Source of the DNA: Galeruca laticollis
Taxonomy: Eukaryota; Arthropoda; Insecta; Coleoptera; Chrysomelidae
NCBI GenBank assembly: GCA_963921935.1
Contig: OY998177.1
Span: forward strand, 23,459,926 to 23,523,925
DNA length: 64,000 nucleotides
Direction: 5' to 3'
The first letter of the stretch is position 1; every line of letters starts with the position of its first letter. The position numbers and the translations under genes are program-made. A model generated the notes under the pieces. It had not been told where the DNA came from. It searched no databases and saw nothing but the letters and a program-made list of their open reading frames with translations. Of this stretch, positions 56,740 through 64,000 are shown one piece after another.

Positions 56740-57582
56740 GTGGGTTTATCTTTAATGGGTTGGGGTGTAGGCTGTGAAGATAGAGTAGACAGAGGTGGAT
56801 TATTATTGGAGGGGGAGCTAGTAGAAGAGTTGGATAGCTGTTGTTGGATGTCAGGGGCATTGGGTGCATTCGAGCAGGTATCGGCAGTAAGTCCAGTTTG
56901 TTTGCAAATAAAATACTCTAGTCTATCAGTAGATATAAATATTCGATATTGCGTATTTTCATATGAGACTGGAAGAGATGTTTGAATATTAAAATTGTCA
57001 CTGTCAGGTATGACGTAGGAGATTCGTCTAAAACTCATGATATCTGCATATTCATTACCGGTGGCACCACATTTTACGAACGAAACTGGCGAGGCTAGTT
57101 CCAAGCCAAGTTCTTTGAGAGCTGATTCAATTACCGAATGAGGGATGGACGGACTTACATTGGATATTAGTATTCGTTTAGCAGGAGTAATTAGTCTTCT
57201 AATTGGGACAGAAGTAGAGTTTATCACTACGATAGGATTTGATTTAAGGTGATCATCTACGATGGCGATAGAAGAAAGATATATGCAGACGCGATTATTT
57301 GAAATCCTAGAGGGAAAATTTATATTTTTGGGTAAGACAATGTTACCAATAGCTTCGATGTATTCGAAAAGAGCCGTGTTTGGAATTGAATGCATGATTA
57401 TCGATAATTCTCTTTTAGGGAAGGATGGAGGAGGGGGTTTTGTGAGTGTTGCCGCTACGTACGATTTTGGATTTGAGGGGGTAGTGACATTAGGTGCATT
57501 TGGATGAATCAATTGAGAAGAAGAGTTGACAAAAATATCATGAGATGATGTAGTTGATTGGTGAGATGGGGTAGATAATGAC
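56740..57582 (-). pseudogene. LINE-D ORF1, N-terminal part
   Basis: First half of the LINE-D ORF1. The Met of MSLSTPSHQSTTSSHD at about 57,582 is the likelier start; an upstream in-frame Met lies at 57,614. The N-terminus is Ser/Thr/Pro-rich. It then has RRM-like segments (ELSIIMHSIPNTALFEYIEA; RILISNVSPSIPHSVIESAL) and a degenerate zinc knuckle (EYFICKQTGLTADTCSN, missing the first Cys and the His). A Ser/Asn/Pro-rich linker runs to the Sola-like insertion at KDKPTI. The frame is open throughout. Together with 52,380-52,851 it gives about 440 residues. It binds LINE RNA in related elements. Confidence 0.7.
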
Positions 57583-58204
57583 ATTTTGTGCGTGATTCTG
57601 GATAACAAAATCACTACACTAAAAGTGGTATTCCCGGTTTATCGGGGGAAGTAGGTGAGTAACAGTCACTTACCAACGAACGGAGATGTTACGCCACTGC
57701 TTATTTCTTAAATAGATATACTGGTAAAGTTTTTTGGCTGTCTCACAAGTTATTATCACATGCTTAATGCATTGCTAATTACAGTCCAAAGAAACACGTT
57801 GCAAAAACTAATAATAAATACTTAATTGCTGAATTTATTAAAATGACCTACTCGATCGATCTTTACTCGTCGGCCGCTGTAGTAGGAATCCTATTAAAAT
57901 CTTTAAAACTCCAGCAAAGGAGTTGATCGTTTTCATGGCAAAAGCTTTTTGAAATTTGTAATATTTTGTTTTCACAGTTCATTGCTAACAAAATGTCAGC
58001 AAACGCGCATTGGTTGCCTGCACTGGCACTGACAGGTAATATTTTGTTACATTTATTACGCAAAGAATGATGTTTGGTGGGGATAATACGTAAGGGCGCG
58101 ATCTGTATTTTAGTGGCGTTGGTAGTATACAAATGCGGAGTGGGGATTACATATTATACTAGCTTTAAGAGCAGAGCGATGTCTGCATCGCAGTACACAT
58201 TATA
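57583..58204. other. LINE-D 5' UTR and unassigned sequence
   Basis: 57,583-57,700 is probably LINE-D 5' UTR. The minus-strand open frame 58,132-57,863 (89 residues) has no motif I recognise. Confidence 0.4.
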
Positions 58205-58426
58205 ATGCAACGTAGCGCCAAAAGACGGTACATCGCGTACTACGGTATAGACAACGGCCTGCTCTGTACAGTAGTATACTTTGGAAATACACTTCCAGAT
58301 TCTCCTCTACTTAAGGTGAACCATATACTGAGCTGGAAAGATAAAACGCCACACCGACTCTTCACCAAATCTTTCAATAGAGATGAAGGTATTAAAATAG
58401 TATATTCTATATCAAGGGTGGAATAA
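58205..58426 (+). CDS. Short hypothetical ORF
   Basis: A 73-residue open frame (MQRSAKRRYIAYYGIDNGLL...). I recognise no family. It stops right before the hairpin repeat at 58,425-58,530. May be non-coding. Confidence 0.15.
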   Translation: MQRSAKRRYIAYYGIDNGLLCTVVYFGNTLPDSPLLKVNHILSWKDKTPHRLFTKSFNRDEGIKIVYSISRVE

Positions 58427-58530
58427 AAAAAATTCTACACGAGTAGAAATATTTGGTTACCGAGATGTAGCAGAAATGATTCTACGAGTGTAGAATTTTG
58501 ATTCCACTCGTGTTCTAGACTATACTTTTT
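58425..58530. repeat. Hairpin repeat with CTACACGAGTAGAA
   Basis: Contains TTCTACACGAGTAGAA (58,433-58,448), then TCTACGAGTGTAGAATTTTGA and TCCACTCGTGTTCTAGA in inverse relation. Several overlapping stem-loops fit a fold-back miniature element. Confidence 0.5.
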
Positions 58531-60255
58531 CTACGACTATCAAATAATAAATGAAACAGCACATATTGAATTGCCAACACCTTAATTTCTGGAAAAGTTG
58601 TGATGAAATCATCATTGCTGTCAGTATCAAACGCTAAAAAGGAATTAAGCCATGTAATAGCTATGATTTAAATGAAATTATATAAAACTTTTCACTTTTC
58701 ATGAAGTATTAATCAATTTTAATTTGATATTGAGAAAATAGTTAATTAAACAACTTTGACAATCGATATTTTTGACGATTATTGCTAAATAGCAATTTCT
58801 ATTTTCTTTTTAAAAAGAGCCTCAAAATACACTTATGCTGCACTTCTGGCTCTAATACTCAACGACCATTTAGTCATTTCACGTTCACTTAGGAGGATTT
58901 TTTATCCATTTTAATAATTCTGCACTACTTCAACCCTGCGTAGTGCAGCTGGTGTAGAAAACGGAACACGCCTATTCTCTCTTTTTGTCAAACGAACCGT
59001 CACATTTAAAGGGCGCCACAAGTATTCATTCCATACCAAAGGCTATAACAAATATTCTTGTTCTAGGGTTAGACTGAAGCTATTCCATAATCAAAAACTA
59101 CGTCGGAATTCTATAATAGTTGTAGAAAAAAAGTATTCCATTGATGAAATATTGCACCTGAGAGTGCAAATATAGGGCTTTATGAAACCCAAAATACTTC
59201 CCCAATACAAACGCTGTCAGGAATAAAGGCACAAAATGTTATAAACTCTTCTCGTATAGCAACGAGGTGAAGTAGGAAATTGAAGAATTGAAACGTTTTA
59301 TCAAGCGACATTATTAGTGACAATGAAAAATTTAAGTAGAAGAATCACATTTTCGCGTATAAATAACAACATAAGTTAATAAAAATGTAAGCTCCCATTT
59401 CAAATTTCTGTTGCAGCTCCAGTTCCAATCTTCATTCATAATACAAATACACGGTTATTTTATCTAAACCACCAAGTCTAGCAAATACAAGTGAAATGAG
59501 TCGTCTGCGTGATCGAGTGCTATAAGTCTTCAGTAAAAGCGGATCGGTAGGTTGGTTGGTTTATTGGTTGGTTTATGACGCTAGGGCATGTTTCATACGT
59601 GATTCCAATACAATTTCATAATTTCCTTTCCGTGATATGGGGTGACTCATTCTATTTTTATTCTGCTGCACTATATACTAGCATCACCTCTTAAACATCT
59701 TTATATTCGCGTATACCTAGCATCAAAATATCGACCAACTGTCAATCTCAGCTACTCAAGTGCTATCTCAATCATCCGGTGCATACTGCTAAACAACAAA
59801 CGAGACCCTGGCGACCTATTGATGGCGATATAACCACAAAGTACAATATTACCAGACACATTGGATACTAAGAAAATGTAGTATCTATATCGTAGGCATA
59901 ATGCAAATTTAGACTTTTTATAAACTTCGTAGGTATTTTATAAGCAGCCGGAAAAACGCAAGCAAAATAAGATGTATTTTTCGTTATGCCTACACCAATT
60001 TAGACAAATTGGTATATTGCCAGCAAAACAAGAACATAAGAATGCGTATCACGTTATGACCTATTATTTTTTGTGTATTTTACAATTTGCCAAAGACGGT
60101 GCCATGAAAACGTGAATATTAAATGATTCGACTTTTTTCGAATGCATAGTTTTTAGGAATTGCTCGTTTTCTCGTTTGCAGTCGGTAAAAACGCACATTT
60201 CGTTATAATTTAAAATTTCGCGCCAATTAGTTGTATATCGAACATTATATAAAAC
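58531..60255. other. No recognisable gene
   Basis: About 1.7 kb of AT-rich sequence without supported features apart from a short (GGTTGGTTTATT)n-like stretch at 59,550-59,575. Confidence 0.4.
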
Positions 60256-60507
60256 ATGCTAAACAAAAAAGTGATATTTGTTTTTTTGTTTATCCCTTTT
60301 CATGTGTTTAAGCATATCAACATGAGCGATAACCGCGAAGACGTGCAAATCGAGGATGAGAAACGCGATTTAGAAGTTATGAATGTGAAAGTCAATGAAC
60401 AGCATCAAAAGTTTTATATTGAAATGGTAGAAAAAGATGTTATTAAAAAATCTTGGAAGGCTGACGGGGTTAAAGAAGTTATTACAGACATTAGAAACGG
60501 TAAATAG
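60256..60507 (+). CDS. Hypothetical 83-residue ORF
   Basis: Starts with a hydrophobic stretch (VIFVFLFIPFHVF) that could be a signal anchor, then a charged region (NREDVQIEDEKRDLEVMNVK) and KKSWKADGVKEVITDIRNGK. A second in-frame Met at 60,322 would start just before the charged part. TATA-like ACATTATATAAAAC lies about 20 bp upstream. I recognise no family; it may be a short host exon or part of an unknown element. Confidence 0.25.
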   Translation: MLNKKVIFVFLFIPFHVFKHINMSDNREDVQIEDEKRDLEVMNVKVNEQHQKFYIEMVEKDVIKKSWKADGVKEVITDIRNGK

Positions 60508-60596
60508 CTGACTCGACAAGTAACAAAAAAGGTAATAAGCAGAATCATTCAATGAAAAATTATGATGTTTTCTTTATCGGTATTGTTGAACTTTTA

Positions 60597-61800
60597 GGGG
60601 AGACTGGGGCACATTGGGACTGTTTTTGAGATAATATTTTGTAGTAATTTCTATTCCATTTCACAACCTTTAATAACAATTAACAGGTCAATGTTTGCTC
60701 TATAAGGGATGCCGGTTTACAATTTGAAATAAATATTTTTGTACTACTTAAGGTAAAAGACCCAAATTCAGACACTGTCCTATATTCAGTCATATTTCAG
60801 TTGATTCAGCTAAAATAAGAAATTTACAACTTCCAAATATACGTTACAACATCTGTTGATAAAATTCAACATAAACTATTCCAGTCATGAATAGTGTCCT
60901 ATGTTACCGACACTTTAACGGTCAATACATAACCTGAAAAGTTGTTGGTGCTGGAAAGTTACGTGCTGTGTTCATTTCCAAAGTATTTCTAATAAGGTAA
61001 GCAAATTTTAGCTGTTATATTATTAAACACATGACACCACTAATTGAGCACATTGAAATGAACTTCTTTGAAGTTGGTTATTAAAGTTTTAAATTTGCAT
61101 TTTAACAAGATTTGTTATTAGTAAAACTACAGAGTTTTATCATTTTTATGGTGTCGGGATAAGGTACAAGCAAATTTGTATTTTCCTTCAATCAGACAAT
61201 GAGTGTCGGATTTGTGTGCATGTGACATATGGTTGATATTATACTATCCCGTTCATTCCTCATAAAATAACCTCAGAAGATACCGTTTTATATAGAAAAG
61301 CTCATTTTAGAGGTCGTATCCAAATTCCGACACGAGTGCTTCAACTGTCTGAATTATGTTCAGTTTAAGTAAACGGGTATCCCCTGTTATTTCAAAATTT
61401 AGAAATAATCATCATCAATAACTATTTATTGTTGCATTATATGCTTTATTTACAGGATGTCGACGAAAAAAAAGTACAAATATAGCAGATATGGTTTGAG
61501 GCGAGCTTTAGATGCCATCAAAATTGGTACGCCTTGTTTAGCTGCATCGAAACAATATAACGTTCCAAGAACTACGCTTATTGGGAAGATCCAAGGCACT
61601 TATCCAGAAGAATGTCGTATTGGAGCTCCTTCAGTAATAACTGATAAGGAAGAAACCTATTGGTGCAATGGATCATTAACATGGAGCGCAAGGATTTTCC
61701 TGTAACCAAAGATCAATTGCTTGACAGTGTCTATTTACTCGTAAAAAATTCAAAATGTCCTAACAATTTTACACATGGAAGACCCGGCCGTCACTCAAGA
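60597..61800 (+). mobile_element. pogo-2 transposon, 5' part only
   Basis: Begins TA then GGGGAGACTGGGGCACATTG, the same opening GGGGAGACT as pogo-1. Non-coding sequence of about 860 bp with a probable 5' intron acceptor (TATTTACAG before ATG at 61,457) leads into a pogo-type transposase N-terminus. The element is cut at about 61,800 by LINE-E. Its remainder is not seen within the window. Confidence 0.55.
61457..61800 (+). pseudogene. pogo-2 transposase N-terminus (Psq HTH)
   Basis: Starts MSTKKKYKYSRYGLRRALDA and continues GTPCLAASKQYNVPRTTLIG, a pipsqueak-type helix-turn-helix that binds pogo ends. Next is EECRIGAPSVITDKEE and, after a 1-base frame change at about 61,660, LVQWINNMERKDFPVTKDQL (the CENP-B-like second domain). 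It is joined abruptly to LINE-E reverse transcriptase. The start follows a consensus-like splice acceptor. Confidence 0.7.
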
Positions 61801-61809
61801 TTAATTAAT

Positions 61810-62540
61810 CAAGGTTAGTCAAGATGACTATGGAAAACTCAAGGGCTACGATGAAAACACAAGGAGGAGAAACTGATGAAATATAGATAAATAAGGTTGT
61901 AAGACAAGGTGATTCGCTATCTGCAACTTTATTTAACCTAACACTTGAATATGCAATGAGGGGAATACAAAAAAGCAATCTCAGGACGAGCGGAAGACAG
62001 ATAATTGCCTATGCGGACGATATAGTAATCATATCAAAGACAAGAGAGATTCTGGAAAACACAATAAGTGTAATCACAAGTGAAGGAAGTAGGATGGGAT
62101 TAGAAATAAATGCAGATAAAACAAAAAAAAATGATTTTTGGTAAAATACATCAAACCAGTGCAATAAAGATCGGAGATTTCGAATTTGAAAAAGTGGAAA
62201 AGTTTAAATACTTAGGGTTCACAGTAACAAACACTGGAAACAGGAAAAATGAAATAGAAGAAAAAATCATTAATGCAAATAGGGCTTACCGTGCCAATAA
62301 AAAACTTTTAAAAAGCAAATTTCTCTCAAGACAAACCAAAATCAATATTTATAAAGTGCTAATAAGACCCGTCCTGTTGTATGCTGCTGAAACAATGACA
62401 CTGACTGAAAAGGAAGAAGAAGACTTGAGAATAATAGAAAGAAAGATAATGAGAACAATATTGGGACCAATCAAATTGAGAGATAACGAGTACAGACAAA
62501 GAATGAACTATGAAATTGAGCAAGAACTGGAAGGAGAGGA
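61810..62540 (+). pseudogene. LINE-E (RTE-like) reverse transcriptase
   Basis: 5'-truncated RT of an RTE-like LINE on the plus strand. VVRQGDSLSATLFNLTLEYA (palm), RQIIAYADDIVIISKTREIL (catalytic YADD intact), GLEINADKTKK, then after a 1-base frame change VEKFKYLGFTVTNTGNRKNE, KLLKSKFLSRQTKINIYKVL, RPVLLYAAETMTLTEKEEED and IERKIMRTILGP. Coding stops at a 934-bp insertion within EQELEGED and resumes at 63,475. No RNase H, as expected for RTE-like elements. Confidence 0.75.
62528..62540. repeat. 13-bp target duplication, left copy
   Basis: TGGAAGGAGAGGA, identical to 63,475-63,487. Confidence 0.85.
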
Positions 62541-63474
62541 TAGGTCATTAATTCTCTACTCAACAACCTCCGCAACAAGTCCAAAACCATCATAATAAAA
62601 TCTCAACAAATTCCAAAATCTCTCATTCCCATATTTGTTCAACACTTTGGACTAACCCTATATTTATTGCCGCCCCCACACCACCCACGTCGGTGTTGCA
62701 GGTTTTTGCGGTTTTCCTGTACACTCTGTGAATTAATCACTAGCCAAATGGACCGACGATCGACGCACCCGCATTTTTAGATTTAAAATATACCACCGAC
62801 CATCGAAAACATTCCCAAACCACCGAAGGCACGTCACCGCAACTTTCCACCAAATTTCAACAAAATACTGAATTCCATACACTTTTGAAAAATGTCTCCT
62901 ACACACTTTTTCACATAACAAAAATCCAAAAAGTAGAAATCTTCAGTACCCCTAATACATCGCTCTCAAAATATCGGAGACATTTCATAATTAATAAATA
63001 ACATTCAATTTCATAATTTCTGACACCTAGCCAGCCCAACGCATACATCTATGTGTCGTCAACGACACATGGTTCGTCTTCAACACTTACACTCCCATCC
63101 TAGACACTTTTTGTCAAGTCATTTCCGCACACTTCTGGGCTTCGCTGCTCCCAGAGACCAACCCCCAATTCACCCCAACGCAGCACAACCCTCCAGTCAC
63201 CTTTTGGCGAAAAGCCCACCCAACAACTCTCATTTCTAGACACTTGTAAGCAAATTTTCCTAGTCTCCTTTAAAATTTTTCTTACTAGACACTTTTAAAC
63301 CCCAACCCAATTTCTCGGCCGAACGCGCACCAAACCACCCAACACACCCACAACACAGCCATGAAGAGGAAACCTATCCTATACCAGGGCAGCAACAAGA
63401 AAAGGACATCCAACCAAGAAAATCCCAACCCACCCCAAACTCATTCACGAATCTCTCTCTCTCTCTCTCTCTCT
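62541..63474. mobile_element. 934-bp insertion in LINE-E ending in (CT)n
   Basis: Flanked by perfect 13-bp duplications. LINE-E coding resumes in frame across it (ELEGED then IVRKIKRQRIKWL). The insert is C-rich on the plus strand, contains no long reading frame and no inverted ends, and finishes with (CT)n at 63,452-63,474. Long duplication plus a simple-repeat end fit insertion by LINE machinery (a SINE-like or otherwise non-autonomous retroelement). Family unknown. Confidence 0.75.
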
Positions 63475-63785
63475 TGGAAGGAGAGGACATAGTAAGGAAA
63501 ATAAAAAGGCAAAGAATTAAATGGCTGGGACACATATATAGAGCAGAAGAACAAGTAATAACACTGCAAATGACACAATGGGATAGACCTAGAATAAAAT
63601 GGCTGGAACAGGTGAAGGAAGATATGACGAGAGCCGGAATTGGAGGATGAAAGGACAAAGTTAAGGATAGGAAACTATGGAGAGCATTGACAGAGAAACT
63701 CTAAAAGGAAAAACGGGGGTTGATCCACCCCAAAAAAAATGGATCTAGAAAGCGTGAAGCGGCGAAGCCCCAGAAGGGGTATCAA
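63475..63785 (+). pseudogene. LINE-E C-terminus and 3' UTR
   Basis: Begins with the second copy of the 13-bp duplication, then VRKIKRQRIKWLGHIYRAEE, RPRIKWLEQVKEDMTRAGIG and DRKLWRALTEKL with stop at about 63,703. This is the conserved C-terminal tail of RTE-like ORFs. The 3' UTR (GATCCACCCCAAAAAAAATG) runs into a (TA)n tail. Confidence 0.75.
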
Positions 63786-63788
63786 GCC

Positions 63789-63789
<1 letters not shown>

Positions 63790-63855
<66 letters not shown>
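63790..63855. repeat. (TA)n tail
   Basis: About 66 bp of pure TA at the 3' end of LINE-E. RTE-like elements commonly end in short microsatellites rather than poly(A). Confidence 0.9.
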
Positions 63856-63857
<2 letters not shown>

Positions 63858-63935
63858 GGTAGTTTGGGACAACTGTGGGGTAGTTTGGGACAACTGTGGG
63901 CTAGTTTGGAGCAACTGTGGGGTAGTATGGGACTT
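63856..63935. repeat. 21-bp tandem repeat
   Basis: Nearly four copies of GGGGTAGTTTGGGACAACTGT with minor changes, directly after the (TA)n tract. Confidence 0.9.
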
Positions 63936-64000
63936 CGAAAAAAAACTCACAGGGATTGGTATAAATCCATGTAACTTTTACTGAAAATAATAGTTTAGAA

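Noticed and set aside
56719..57507. Plus-strand frames over LINE-D ORF1
   Set aside because: Antisense shadows; the minus strand carries the ORF1 RRM-like and knuckle-like signatures.
63790..63974. Ile/Tyr-rich open frames through (TA)n on both strands
   Set aside because: Microsatellite and 21-bp tandem translation only.
1..64000. tRNA, rRNA, CRISPR or bacterial operon features
   Set aside because: No cloverleaf, rRNA core or regularly spaced repeat-spacer array was seen, and the content is clearly animal transposable elements. The 159-bp and minisatellite repeats are contiguous tandems, not CRISPR.

Overview
This window looks like a transposon-rich, AT-rich stretch of an animal genome, most likely an insect. 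The evidence is spliceosomal introns inside transposase genes, BEL/Pao and Gypsy pol fragments, I-group non-LTR retrotransposons (LINEs) with RNase H, and piggyBac, pogo, MULE, Harbinger and Sola-like transposons. I recognise no ordinary host gene. Almost every coding stretch belongs to a mobile element, and many elements are nested inside others.

Layout. 1-935 is a Harbinger transposase relic and 994-1905 a Gypsy protease/linker relic. 3.7-5.6 kb holds a Gypsy gag joined to a LINE ORF1 fragment. 5.6-9.4 kb is mostly unrecognised, with a possible solo LTR. 9.44-10.97 kb is BEL/Pao pol. From 11.4 to 33.24 kb a single minus-strand LINE (LINE-A) runs through the window. It is split by two large insertions: a 15.6-kb palindromic DNA-polymerase element (12,054-27,651) with a 6-bp target duplication, and a complete piggyBac (29,763-32,378) with TTAA target sites. 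A second, decayed piggyBac follows, then a fold-back repeat, a KRBA2-like integrase relic (36-37.5 kb) and LINE-B (37.5-40.5 kb). A pogo transposon (about 41.4-45.5 kb) is split by LINE-C. A MULE transposase lies at 46.3-48.4 kb. LINE-D (48.6-57.6 kb) is split in ORF1 by a 3.88-kb Sola-like element with AATT target sites. At the right end are the 5' part of a second pogo, an RTE-like LINE (LINE-E) and a 934-bp insertion within LINE-E.

The most unusual object is the 15.6-kb palindrome. Its two arms of about 7.17 kb are near-identical inverted copies. Each arm carries one complete-length gene for a protein-primed family-B DNA polymerase of Maverick/Polinton type (about 1,306 codons, one 61-bp intron), transcribed outwards from the centre. 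The termini (AG...CT) and the 6-bp TCCTTC target duplication fit Maverick/Polinton integration, but I see no integrase, ATPase, protease or capsid gene. The 1,250-bp loop between the arms is asymmetric. It holds a 159-bp tandem array and a third, much more diverged polymerase fragment. The two arm copies have no inactivating lesion in common, which suggests the element arrived already palindromic with both genes open and then decayed in place.

The insertions can be ordered. LINE-A is older than both the palindrome and piggyBac-1. LINE-D is older than the Sola-like element. pogo-1 is older than LINE-C. LINE-E is older than the 934-bp insertion. Each order rests on target duplications, and in most cases on the host element's reading frame resuming across the removed insertion. 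Arm boundaries, intron positions and target duplications were read by eye; approximate boundaries are described as such.
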